Positions 54,150 to 64,000 of a stretch of DNA of 64,000 nucleotides are shown here, piece by piece. The position numbers and the translations under genes were made by a program. Source of the DNA: Elephas maximus indicus (taxonomy: Eukaryota; Chordata; Mammalia; Proboscidea; Elephantidae); the NCBI RefSeq assembly GCF_024166365.1, contig NC_064837.1, positions 74,395,553 to 74,459,552 of the forward strand, given 5' to 3'. Positions within the stretch are counted from its first letter, which is position 1; each line of letters begins with the position of its first letter. The notes under the pieces are model-generated. The model did no database searches and was not told where the DNA came from. It worked only from the letters and a program-made list of their open reading frames with translations.

Positions 54150-55215
54150 CGCACCAGTTATATGCAGAGTCTATTCTAAAATTTATATGGAAAGGCAAAA
54201 GAACTAGAATAGCTGAAACAATTCTGAGAAAGAAGAATAAAGTGGGAGGAACCAGTTCACCTATTTTCAAGACTATTACATAGCTATAGGAATCAAGACA
54301 GTGCAGTATTGATAGGTGGAGAAACACACTGATTGATGGAACATAATAGAGAACCCAGAAATAGACCCACATAAGTACAGTCAATTGACTTTGACAAAGT
54401 GCCAAAACAACTCTATGGTGGAAGGATAGTCTTTTGACAAATAGAGGCAGAGCAACTGCCCGCGCCACAGGCAAGAATATGAGCCTCAACCTAAACTTCA
54501 CATCTGATACAAAATAAACACAGAACGGACCACAGATTTAATATAAAACTACAGAACTTTTAGGAGAAAGCACAGCAGAAAATCTTCAGGATTTTGGGCT
54601 TGGTAAAGAGTTTTTGGACATGATACCAAAAACATAATCTATAAAAGAAAAAAATTGATAAACTAGACTTCGTCGAAATTAAAAAAACAAAAATCTTTTG
54701 CTCTGTAAAAGACCCTGTTAAGAGGATGAAAGACAAGCTGCAGAGTGAAAGAAAGTATTTACGAACCACATCTGACAAAAGGATTCATATCTAGAACTCT
54801 CAAAACTCGACTTAAAAAAAAAAAATTCAATTAGAAAATGGGCACAAGTCATGAAAAGACATGTCATAGGATACATGAAAAATAGACACATGAGAAGATG
54901 TTCAGTATCACTAGCCATTAAGGCCACAAGCAGCTATCACTACACACCTGGTAAGTCAAAAAACAGCGAAACCCACTGCTGTCAAGTTGATTCAAACTCA
55001 TAGCGACTCTATAGGACAAAGCAGAACTGCGCACAGTTTCCAAGGAGCACCTGGTGGATTTGAACTGCTGAACTTCTGGTTAGCAGCCGTAGCTCTTAAC
55101 CACTACGCCACCAGAGTTTCCACACACCTGTTAGAACAACTAAAATAAAAAAATGGTGACACCGCCACTGCTGATGAGAACGCAGAGAAACGGGATCACC
55201 CAGGCACAGAACTAA
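54150..55215 (+). mobile_element. Old L1 ORF2 fragment, split by a SINE
   Basis: L1 ORF2 3'-half sequence in plus orientation (TTTATATGGAAAGGC, AAGTGGGAGGAACCAG, CTATAGGAATCAAGACAGTG, TTGACTTTGACAAAGTGCC). It is much more diverged than the other L1s here, so it is an ancient subfamily. It continues after the SINE as CACACACCTGTTAGAACAAC. Confidence 0.7.
54962..55126 (-). mobile_element. AfroSINE inside the old L1
   Basis: GTTGATTCAAACTCATAGCG tail, TGGTGGATTTGAACTGC B box, GGTTAGCAGCCGTAGCTCTT head. ACACACCTG is present on both sides of the insert. Confidence 0.92.
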
Positions 55216-55452
55216 ACACCAATCACTCGCCAAGGACATCATGTGTGGTAAAATGGAGGGCCAATGAAAACAAGGGAAACTTTCAAAGAGACATATTGAA
55301 ACAATAAGCTCAACAATGGATTCAAACATACGAATGACCATTCAAACATACTAACAATCAGGACAGGGCAAGGTTTTGTCCTGTTATACACAAGGTCGCC
55401 ATGAGTCAGAGCTGACTCAACGGCAGCTAATAACAACAACAACACACACACG
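55216..55452 (+). mobile_element. RTE LINE 3' end
   Basis: AAGGACATCATGTGTGG, AACAATAAGCTCAACAATGG and the tail GGTCGCCATGAGTCAGAGC, GACTCAACGGCAGCTAATAAC, (AAC)n. The same order as the reverse of the RTE at 63316-64000. Confidence 0.75.
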
Positions 55453-55459
55453 CTTATTG

Positions 55460-56035
55460 CACAAATGTCAATTTCCTGGTTTTGGAATTGTGCTGAAATT
55501 GTATAACACACACCCATACCAGGTGAAGGGGACACAGGGCCTCTCTGTACTGTCTTTGAATCTATAATAATTTCAACATAAAAAGCTTTAGAAAAAAAAA
55601 AAAAAAACCCAGAGAATCTGCACCTCAAATCAAGAAAACCGTCATGGATTTAAGAACACAGGAGATTAAAGTACAATAGGAATTAACAGGGTTATGAGAT
55701 TATACGACATTTTACAAGTAGAAATAGGCTGTACAATTTCTCATATTTTAATACTGAAAACAACCTAAGGTTCAAGCTTTGGCCTCAAAAATCAGAGAGA
55801 TGGAACTATGTTTCTTAAATTTCTCCAAAATTCTAATATACCTTGTTTTCAAAAAAAAATTTTCTCCCCTTATTATAGCTCAGAATATGGCGTGCATAGC
55901 CGAAGGCGATCAGGCACCATCATGTGAAATTACTCGTGCCCACCCCTGCCTATGAGGATGCCAAACTGAACATTTACGAGAAGGTGGGACAAGAAAGAAA
56001 TTTTAAACATGTATCATGTTCTTTTAGTTTCTCCA
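55460..56035. other. Presumed intron, nothing recognised
   Basis: AT-rich with an A-run at 55591-55606. Confidence 0.4.
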
Positions 56036-56040
56036 TAACA

Positions 56041-56194
56041 CCCTTTGCCTTTGAGTCGATTTAGAATCATAGCAACCCTATAGGACAGAGCAGAAAAGCC
56101 CCACAGGGTTTCCAAAGAGCAGTTAGTAGATTCGAATTGCCAACTTTTCAGTTAGTCAGTGTAGCTCCTAACCAAGGTGCCACGAGGGCTCCCT
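56041..56194 (-). mobile_element. AfroSINE, short form
   Basis: TTTGAGTCGATTTAGAATCAT tail, TAGATTCGAATTGCC B box, GTTAGTCAGTGTAGCTCCTA head. Confidence 0.9.
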
Positions 56195-56591
56195 TCTTAG
56201 TAATATTCTCATGTAAAGATTCCATATAATCCAAATACAACTATTCCAGATTTCAATGATTTCTTATTCCAAACAAAACCGCATTTTGATTTAAAAAAAA
56301 AAAAAACAGCATCAAAGAAAAAGAACTTTGGGCAGAAATGACTTCCTGGTCTACCAATCTTAAAAGGAATGAACCATTTTTCTCTTTAAATTCTCCAGCA
56401 TCTCTGAAATCTGCTTGGAAGAACAAGACTCAGAGACATCATATATGACATTTTCCAGGTCTTTTTTTTTTTTTTATTAATTCTGTATCTTAACCATTTT
56501 AATGGCATTATGCCTACAATGACTGGCAAAGTTTTAAAAACAAAATATACTTTTCAAGTTTAAGTTTCATTTACCAACGAAAATGTGACAA

Positions 56592-57285
56592 TCTCCTGGC
56601 ATCTTAAACATTAGTAAGCGGCCATCTAAGATGCATCAATTGGTCTCAACCCACCTGGAGGAAAGGAAAATGAAGAACACCAAAGACACAAGACCAATAT
56701 GAGCCCAAGAGACAGAAAGGGCCACATAAACCAAAGACTACATCAGTCTGAGACCAGAAGAGCTAGATGGTGCCCGGCAACAACTGATGACTGCCCTGAC
56801 AGGGAACACAACAAAGAACCTCTTATGGAACAGGAGAAAAGTGGGATGCAGACCCCAAATTCTCATAAAAAGACCAGACTTAATGGTCTGACTGAGACTA
56901 AATGGACCCAGAGGTCATGGCCCCTGAACCCTCTGTTAGCCCAAGACTGGAACCATTCCCAAAGTCAACTCTTCAGACAGGGACAGGACTGGACTGGACT
57001 GGACTATAAGATAAAAAATGATACTGGTGAGGAGTGAGCTTCTTGGCTCAAGTAGACACATGAGACTATGTGGGCAGCTCCTATCTGAAGGCAAGATGAG
57101 AAGGCACAGGGGGACAGAAGCTGGCTGAATGTACATGGGGAATACAGGGTGGAGAGGAGAAGTGTGCTGTCTCACTAGGTGGAGAGCAGCCAGGAGTACA
57201 TACCAAGGTGCGTGTAAGTTTTTGTATGAGAGACTGACTTGATTTGTAAACTTTCACTTAAAGCACAATTTTAAAAAAAGCAAGA
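56592..57285 (+). mobile_element. L1 3'-UTR fragment
   Basis: AAGCGGCCATCTAAGATGC, CAATTGGTCTCAACCCACCTGG, then the full 3' UTR to CTTTCACTTAAAGCACAA and an A-rich tail. No coding part. Confidence 0.92.
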
Positions 57286-57289
57286 TATG

Positions 57290-59385
57290 AAACAATATCA
57301 AAATATGTAAAAACTGTACTTAATGTTTACAGGCATAGAAAAAAGTCTGGAGAACTTTCAAGTCTATGGTAGTGCTTACTTTTTAGAGGTAAAAATGGCA
57401 GGGATGGAGATAGCAAAGATTTGCTCTTTTTCTTTTTCATCGCACTCTGTACTGTATGAAGTTTTCATCAAATAATTGTTACACATGAAAGTTTAAATAT
57501 TTAAAAAATATAATCATTGCAGTCATTAACAAGCTCATATATAGAGAGATAAATTGTACAGGTGTAGACACATAGATATACCATTGAACAATTTTTTCAC
57601 TGTACAAAATACAGCAAATAAGCATCACTTGCTGAAAAAAAAAAACCCATCTCTTCTAGTATCAGTGATGCTAAAAAGGCAGTTTTTTTTTTTTTTTTTT
57701 TGAGTCATATAGCATCTGTGAAATGTTTGGGATACATTACTGCTCTTGCCTTCCGTCTCCCTGCACACATAACGTATCACTAGCCTGTGGGCTATTACAA
57801 TGTTTTGGGGGATTTAAGGAGGAGTGTAAAACAGACAATAGGAAGGTCTAATAAAAAAGGTACATGAGCACTACCATATGAGACCCAATGTCTATTCATA
57901 ACAAGTCTAAATTAGGTCTGTTTGGCTTTGAGAATTATTTCTGGGCGACAGTGCAACCAAAAATGGATCCCTCAGAACTCTCCTCAGCAGTCCAAGATGC
58001 CTTTGCTACTAAAGAAAGAGAGAATTTCACAATTTCATAGTCAAAAGAGACTTCTAAGAGATTCATCTACTCCACTTCAATTTATCATGGGGTGACTGAG
58101 TATCCCAGTTAATCCAGTACTGAAGATGCGGCTCGTGTATGAGGAGAGGCCCACTCTAATTATTAAGTCTATCGGACAATGAGATTTTACTAGGGAACCT
58201 GGCCTTCTCCTCTAGGGCTGAACGCTTCCATTGTCTTGTTCTGTTGGAAGACACTCGTATTTAAAAAAAAAAAAATCAGGCAACCCCTTCCCCAAGTAAG
58301 AAAGTGAGGTAGAAACAAAGGAACGGAAAGCAGATCAACAGAGACAGTGGATACAAAATCATTAAGGCCTTTTTGCTGTATGGATTTCCTCCTCGTTGGT
58401 AAAGAATCAGAAAAAACATTGTCTGTATAAATAGAAAAACTAAACCACTGTCACAAACACTCTTAATTAACTTAAAAAGGTGCCTTTATTCCATCCCCCA
58501 GAGGCAGCCTGTATAGCAAGGAACTGAATCTCAGAATCCACAATCAAGACAGCTACAAAAACAAGTCTGGCGCAACCAACAAATCCTTTCTTAGTTAAAC
58601 TTGACAACGCAGAAGTCAGAGTTAATCAAATAATTCATAATTGCTGTCAGTGTATAAAATCCTTACCATACCATGTTCATTTATTACAAAATTTAGTGTC
58701 TTCTGCACATGGTTTCTAAAGCTTGTAGCATCATGTACAGTGGGGATCAGCTAAGGAAAGGGACAGCTACACATCTCATTAGCGTGAAATGCATGGGAAG
58801 AATGTGGTCAAAACGCCCGAATGATACTTCTGGTTCTAAAGGGTAACATGGCTCCTTTTGTTTTCCCTCTCAACCCTAAAACCTCAGTAAAATTAGAATA
58901 AAATAAAAAAAAAAAGGACAAAAAGAGTGAGAGACAAAAACTGGATGAAAAGCAGTAACTCACCTGAAGGAAGAGTGGAAGTTACCATCTAAGTGTCTGC
59001 CATGGGGGATGCCGATGAACAAAAAAGCTAGTGGGTTTGCCCGACACAAGCCCCATAGAAGGCAGGGCCTGGATAAGGGACAGGCCCAGAACACAGGAAC
59101 CAGAAACAAGGCAGAAAATATGGCACTCAATGGAGCTCCACATATCAAGCTGGTGGGCCCCAGACCTCTGGCCCTAACACCACCGCTAGGCAAGCTCTCT
59201 TATCCACCTCCACCAGCACCCACAGGCCCTCCAAGGAAGGCCAGAGAGCAGTGCTGAAATGGGAGGCTGGGTTAACACGAACATACTGAACGGGGCTGTG
59301 GGGGACAAAGAACCTGGGGTTTGGCTTTTGTTCCTGCTTAAGTTTTTTTTTTTTAAGGTGCTCTTTGTTTTCCAAAATCCGAACC
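57290..59385. other. Presumed intron, nothing recognised
   Basis: AT-rich unique sequence with a T-run at 57684-57700. Small open frames near 58960-59257 have no recognisable product. Confidence 0.4.
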
Positions 59386-59386
59386 A

Positions 59387-59445
59387 AAACAAAACCAAAC
59401 ACATTGCCATCGAGCTGATTCCAACTCACAGAGACCCTACAGCCA
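59387..59445 (-). mobile_element. AfroSINE tail fragment
   Basis: CCATCGAGCTGATTCCAACTC and AGAGACCCTACAG; only the RTE-type tail remains. Confidence 0.75.
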
Positions 59446-59477
59446 GGCAAAAACTAAACATCTGTAAACATCAGTAG

Positions 59478-59648
59478 GAAACCCTGGTGGTGTAGTGGTT
59501 AAATGCTATGGCTGCTAACCAAAAGGCTGACAGTTCGAGTCCACCAGGCGCTCCTTAGAAACTCTATAGGGCAATTCTACTCTGTCCTATAGGGTCGCTA
59601 TGAGTCGGAATCGACTCAACAGCAATGAGATTTTTGGTTTTTTTGGTT
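59478..59648 (+). mobile_element. AfroSINE with 12-bp target duplication
   Basis: AAACCCTGGTGGTGTAGTGG head, GTTCGAGTCCACCAGG B box, GGTCGCTATGAGTCGGAATC tail. AAACATCAGTAG at 59466-59477 and AAACATGAGTAG at 59649-59660 differ by one base. Confidence 0.95.
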
Positions 59649-59971
59649 AAACATGAGTAGGGGCGCTGTACAGACCCCACCCTGCAATAGGCCTCAGGGA
59701 GGGAGAGGGCATGATGTAGTTTTGCATACTCACTGATTGGATCGATCATAACTACCCATACACATTGAGGTCCCAATGATCTAAGGGATCCTGGGCCTTG
59801 GAACTCTCTTTTGGGGCCTCCTGGACTGGCAAGAACATCTACGGAAGGGAGAGGGGGACACTGTCCCTGGGGTCAATGGCGGCCCCATTCCAGGAACTCT
59901 CCCAGACCTTGCCTGATGCATCTTTTCACTTGTATCCTTTCTGGCTGTAATTAATGGGTAACTCTAAGTAT

Positions 59972-60135
59972 ACAGGAGCCCTGGTGGCATAGTGGTTAAG
60001 AGCTTGGCTGCTAACCTAAAGGTCGGCAGTTTGAATCCACCAGCCGCTCCTTGGAAACTCTATGGGGCAGTTCTACTCTGTACTACAGTGTTGCTATGAG
60101 TCAGAATCGACTCGACGGCAAGGGGTTTTGGGTTT
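59972..60135 (+). mobile_element. AfroSINE, first of a tandem pair
   Basis: GGAGCCCTGGTGGCATAGTGG head, TTTGAATCCACCAGCC B box, CAGAATCGACTCGACGGCAA tail. TAAGTATA precedes it and TAAATATA follows it. Confidence 0.93.
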
Positions 60136-60146
60136 GGTAAATATAG

Positions 60147-60355
60147 AGGAACCCTGGTGGTGGGGTGGTTGAAGTGGTCGACTGTTAATGAAAAGGTCTG
60201 CATTTGGAGCCCACCAGCTGCTCTGCAGGCGAAAGATAAGGCAGTCTGCTTCTGTAAAGATTACAGCATTGGAAACCCTACAGGGCAGTTCTACTCTGTC
60301 CTAGAGGGTTGCTATGAGTTGGAATTGACTCAATGGTAACAGGTGTGGTTTCTGG
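60147..60355 (+). mobile_element. AfroSINE, long form, second of a tandem pair
   Basis: GGAACCCTGGTGGTGGGGTGG head, extra middle AGGCAGTCTGCTTCTGTAAAG, GGTTGCTATGAGTTGGAATTG tail. Only 11 bases separate it from the previous copy; TAAGTACAGA follows. Confidence 0.92.
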
Positions 60356-60359
60356 CTTT

Positions 60360-60959
60360 GTAAGTACAGATGAGTGAAGGCACGGGCCTTCACGTCCCTC
60401 CTCTGTTGGCCTCTCACAGCTCCGGGACCAGGACATGGGACACTCTCCAGCAGTGAATTTTCCTTACCCTCTCAAGAAACCTGGGGTTTGGGGGGCGGGA
60501 GGCGCTGAGGCAGGGTGCCTACTGGTGTTTGGGGTTCCTATCTAGAAAAAGCTGGCTCATCATATGATTTCATACAGTACATTCCACCATCAACAACTGC
60601 CACCTTCATATACAGACATTCCAATCAGATTTTTAGTAACTCCCTTTTAAGTGTTAATGGCAGCAAAGTCTCTGACATGAAAGCTGGAGACTCAAATAAT
60701 CAAACAGAAAAAGAGGGACATGGAGGAAAACAAGATATTCAAAGGACATTTGAAAAAGACTTAAAAAGGACTAATAGTCCAGAGAAATAAGGGAAGCTAT
60801 TGCAGCCCGAAAATAAAAACCAAATGCTCTTAAACACACACACACAATAAAAAAGGGAAAAAATAAACTTTAAAAATTAAATACAACTAAAATAAAAATC
60901 TTCAATAGAAAGGTCTGAAAGAAAAACAGAAAATCAAGGAGATTTACCAGAAAGCAGGG
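60360..60959. other. Presumed intron, possibly old L1/HAL1-like sequence
   Basis: A 91-codon frame at 60515-60790 has no recognised product; its Lys/Glu-rich part could be an L1 ORF1-type coiled coil. A short (CA)n lies near 60835-60845. Confidence 0.35.
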
Positions 60960-61430
60960 TGTTATGGATTGAATTGTGTCCCCCCAAAATGTGTGTCAAT
61001 GTTACTAGGCCACGAATCCCAGTACTGTGTGGTTGTCTACCATTTTGTGATCTGATGTAATTATCCTATATGTTAGAAATCCTAACTTCTATGAGGTTGA
61101 TGAGATAGGATTAGAGGCAGTTATGCTAACGAGACAGGACTCAATCTACAGGATTAGGTTGTATCTCGAGTCAGTCTCTTTGGAGATATAAAAAGGAGAA
61201 GCGAGCAGAGGGGAGGGATCTCCTACCACCAAGAAACTCCTAGACCAGGGAAAGACTGATGACAAGGACCTTCCCCCCAAAACCAAAAGAAAGAGAAAGC
61301 CTGCCCTTGAAGCTGCAGCCCTGAATTCGGACTTCTACTCTCTTAGACTGTGAGAGAATAAATTTCTGTTTGTTAAAGCCATCCACCTGTGGTATTTCTG
61401 TATTTACAGCAGCACTAGGTAACTAAGACA
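60960..61430 (+). mobile_element. MaLR-type solo LTR
   Basis: Complete-looking LTR of about 470 bases, from TGTTATGGATTGAATTGTGTCC to TAACTAAGACA. It has a TATA-like GATATAAAAAGG at 61185-61196 and AATAAA at 61358-61363 followed by GTTTGTTAAAGCC. The element at 46797-47396 is related. No clean 5-bp duplication seen. Confidence 0.75.
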
Positions 61431-61610
61431 TAGAGCAAAATGACAAAAGTTAGAAAATAGAAATGAAAAGGTGGCAAAAATTAGAGAACTCATTCGGGAG
61501 GTTAATATTTGAGTTGCACAAATTCTAGGCAAAGAGAATAGTGAATACTGAAGGGGAGAAATTATTTAAGAAATATTACCAAAAATTAGTGAGACAGAAA
61601 AATAACTTAA

Positions 61611-61805
61611 ACCCAATGCCACTGAGTTGACTCCAACTCATAGCGACCATACAAGACAGAGCAAAATTGCCCTAGAAGGTTTCCAAGGCTATAATCTTTA
61701 TGGAAGCACACCCCCACATCTTTCTTCCATGGAACGGCTTGTGGGTTTGAACTGCCAACCTTTCAGTTAGCAGCCGAGTACTTAACCACTGTGCCACTAG
61801 GGCTC
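61611..61805 (-). mobile_element. AfroSINE, long form
   Basis: GAGTTGACTCCAACTCATAGC tail, extra middle near 61685-61730, TGGGTTTGAACTGCC B box, GTTAGCAGCCGAGTACTTAA head. Confidence 0.92.
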
Positions 61806-61929
61806 CTGACAGAATACAGGTGTTTGAAGCCAGAATATTAGTCCAATGAATAAAGAAACAAACACAAAATCCACAATAATGTATGTCCCCGTGCAATCTA
61901 AGAACATCAGGGATAAAGAAGAGATCTTA

Positions 61930-62115
61930 ACTGGGTGGTGTGAACAGTTTACGTACGTACTCAGCTACTAACTTAAAGGTTGGAATTCTGAGGCCACTCA
62001 GAGGCACCTTAGAAGATCTACTTCTGAAAAATTAGCCACTGAAAACCCTTGAAACACATTTCTACTCTGAGACAGTGTCTCCATGAGTCAGAATGGACTT
62101 GACAGAAACTGTTTA
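61930..62115 (+). mobile_element. AfroSINE, older form, diverged
   Basis: CTGGGTGGTGTGAACAGTTTA head, CCACTCAGAGGCACCTTAG, TGAGTCAGAATGGACTTGAC tail. Same subfamily as 21998-22185. Confidence 0.8.
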
Positions 62116-62839
62116 TTTTTTTAATATCTTCTAGAGAGAAAAAAAAATAGGCCACATATGGGGAATCAGAATGATGATGTACTTAAGAGTGACACTTGAT
62201 TCCAAAAAAAAAGGTAGTGCAACGTCTTCAGACTTATGAGGGAAAATGATTTTTAACCTAGTTTTATACCCAGGCAATCCTTCTTCAAGCACAAGGACAG
62301 AAGAAAAACACTTTCAGACATGCAGGGATGTAAAAATAGACCTCCCCAGTGCTTTCAGTTAGGAAGTTTCTAAAGGATGTGCTTCAGTAAGGTGAGAGAA
62401 TAAACTTCGGCGGGGGGGGGGGGGGGTGTAAAAAAAGACATGGGATCCACAAAAGAGTCTCCCCCGCCCCCCTCCACAAGCAGCAAATGGCGGTTCTCTA
62501 AGCTCACGGAGAAGTCACAGCACAACAGCTGCTGAGCAGCCGAGAGGGCAACTGGCCCAGGAATGACCCTGCAGACAAAGACATGCAGGAGGGGTGGACG
62601 AGAGGTTCCAATTATTCAGAGACATACAAGAAAAATAACTGCAACATTTGGGGAATAAACTGACTCTAGGTATATTGGAAAATAAACCAAAAGACTAAAG
62701 AGGGTCGTTAATAACTCCATGAAAAAGGAAGGTTTTTACAAGAAAGGTGTCACGGTTGTAGTACATGAGCTACATGGAATATGTAGATATACTGTTCACG
62801 TGAAATTAACTTAAAAAAGTTAACTATAAAGAGTCTAAA

Positions 62840-62994
62840 ACCTGTTGCCATCAAGTCGATTCCAAACCATAGCGGCCCTACAGGACAGAGTAGAACTGCC
62901 CCATAGTATTTCCAAGGACTGGCTGGTGGATTCGAACTGTTGACCTTTTGGTTAGCAGCCGGAGTTTTTAACCACTGTACCAGCAAGGCGCCAT
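62840..62994 (-). mobile_element. AfroSINE with 8-bp target duplication
   Basis: ATCAAGTCGATTCCAAACCAT tail, TGGTGGATTCGAACTGTTG B box, GGTTAGCAGCCGGAG head. AGTCTAAA is duplicated at 62832-62839 and 62995-63002. Confidence 0.94.
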
Positions 62995-62999
62995 AGTCT

Positions 63000-63312
63000 A
63001 AATGGTATATAATTTCCACTCTGCAGTGTATTTCATGGGCCAGTCAAGGGAAAAGCAATACAAAATGAGTTTAGAACACTACTATAGGTTTTGTATGGTT
63101 AAAAAAAAAAAAAAAAAAAAAGCAGCTTTACCTTGAGTATCTCCCACACTGGTGCTCCTCGCAGTGAACACGCCAAATCACTAACCCTCGACTTGCACCT
63201 CACTTTGAGAGGTTGTTGTGGGGAAAGGGGGAGGTGAAAAAAACACCTCAGCTGATTCTGATTCCATCCCCCTCTAGAGTTTTAATGCAGGTATCCCAGA
63301 GGCATGTACTTA
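63000..63312. other. Presumed intron with poly-A run
   Basis: A-run at 63101-63121; otherwise unrecognised. Confidence 0.4.
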
Positions 63313-63315
63313 AAA

Positions 63316-64000
63316 TTCTGTTGTTGTTGTTGTTAGGTGCCACTGAGTTGGTTCTGACTCATAGTGGAATGAAACACTGTCTGGTCCTGTGCCATCCTCA
63401 CAATTGTTGCCGTTTGAGATCATTGGTGCAGCCACTGTGTCAGTCCATCTCGTTGAGGGTCTTCCTCTTTTTCATTGACCTCTACCTTACCAAGCATGGT
63501 GTCCTTCTCCAGGAACTGGTCCCTCTTCATAAAATGTCCAAAGTATGTGAGACGTCTCACCATCCTCACTTCCAAGGAGCACTCTGGCTGTACTTCTTCC
63601 AAGACATACTTGTTCATTCTTCTGGAAGTCTATGGTATGTATATTCAATATTCTCCAACATCACAATTCAAAGGCATCAATTCTTCTTTGGTATTCCTTA
63701 TTTACTGTCTAGCTTTCATATGCATATGAGATGAATGAAAATATCATGGCTTGGATCAGGCACACCTTAGCTCTCAAAGTGACATCTTTGCTTGTCAACA
63801 CTTTACAGGTCTTTTGCAGCATATTTGCCCAATGTAATATGTTGTTTAATTTCTTGACTGCTGCTTTCTTGGGTGTTGATTGTGGATCCAAGTAAAATGA
63901 AATCCTTGACATCTTCAATCTTTTCTCCGTTTATCACGATGTTGCTTATTAGTCTAATTGTGAGGATTTTGGTTTTCTTTTTGGTAAGGTGTAATCTACA
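63316..64000 (-). mobile_element. RTE/BovB-like LINE, 3' end, continues past window
   Basis: Minus-strand element beginning with an (AAC)n tail (TTGTTGTTGTTGTT on plus), then the 3' end GGTGCCACTGAGTTGG, then coding sequence. Its terminal GAGTCAGAACCAACTCAGTGGCACC-type tail (split here by position 63334-63365) corresponds to the AfroSINE tails. Confidence 0.88.
63420..64000 (-). pseudogene. RTE reverse-transcriptase C-terminal remnant
   Basis: C-terminal part of an RTE-type pol. 63709-63918 reads L-D-P-Q-S-T, then K-V-L-T-S-K-D-V-T-L-R-A-K-V, then Q-A-M-I-F-S-F-I-S-Y-A-Y-E-S. 63420-63617 reads L-E-E-V-Q-P-E-C-S-L-E, Y-F-G-H, and L-E-K-D-T-M-L-G-K-V. The two pieces are in different frames, so at least one frameshift lies near 63618-63708. 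The catalytic core would lie beyond 64000. Confidence 0.82.

Larger units (their letters stand above)
61440..62600 (+). mobile_element. Ancient L1/HAL1-like relic, split by SINEs
   Basis: TTTTTAACCTAGTTTTATACCC, ACACTTTCAGACATGCAGGG and AAGACATGGGATCC match old L1/HAL1 3' sequence. Two SINEs interrupt it (61611-61805 and 61930-62115). It includes a G15 run at 62412-62426. Confidence 0.5.

Noticed and set aside
60515-60790. 91-codon frame as a small gene
   Set aside because: No family recognised and no splice or promoter evidence. It lies next to ancient L1-like sequence.
63213-63734. 173-codon plus-strand open frame
   Set aside because: Antisense to the RTE LINE pol remnant; no independent support.

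Overview
The window is mammalian nuclear DNA, almost certainly from an afrotherian and most likely an elephant or close relative. The evidence is the repeat content: many copies of a tRNA-derived SINE of the AfroSINE type, LINE-1 elements with an elephant-type 3' UTR, and an RTE/BovB-like LINE whose 3' end is shared with the SINEs. There are no operons, plasmid or phage genes, CRISPR arrays or rRNA genes.

One real protein-coding gene is visible. FAM110B (374 codons, minus strand, 30124-31248) is an intact single coding exon. Its splice acceptor lies at 31308-31310 and a long 3' UTR runs down to a polyadenylation signal near 28671. Everything at higher coordinates should be intron or 5' flank of this gene, because its other exons are non-coding in mammals. 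Everything below about 28.6 kb is downstream intergenic DNA.

Layout. 1-5885: 5'-UTR-containing L1 on the minus strand, cut by the window edge. 5890-7870: decayed endogenous retrovirus gag-protease remnant on the minus strand, apparently the sequence that L1 landed in. 8405-10960: an older L1-like 3'-UTR repeat split by a younger L1 fragment with a perfect 12-bp target-site duplication. 11211-17910: a second L1 with its 5' end (YY1-like site), broken ORF1 and ORF2, and a deletion near the 3' end. 17945-26760: ERVL/MaLR-type LTRs, SINEs and ancient MIR/L2 relics. 26760-32800: almost free of young repeats, and containing FAM110B. 32800-64000: presumed intron, with about 20 SINEs, several L1 3' ends, MaLR LTRs, RTE fragments and an ancient L1/HAL1-like relic.

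The most interesting biology is the SINE-LINE relationship. AfroSINE copies, a second SINE with a tRNA-Gly-like head, and RTE fragments can all be compared inside this one window. The tRNA-Gly-headed SINE has a body that aligns with the 5' region of the RTE element, so it looks like a tRNA head joined to RTE 5' and 3' ends. No previously undescribed enzyme system or defence locus was found. The non-gene ORFs are pieces of retroelements or chance frames.
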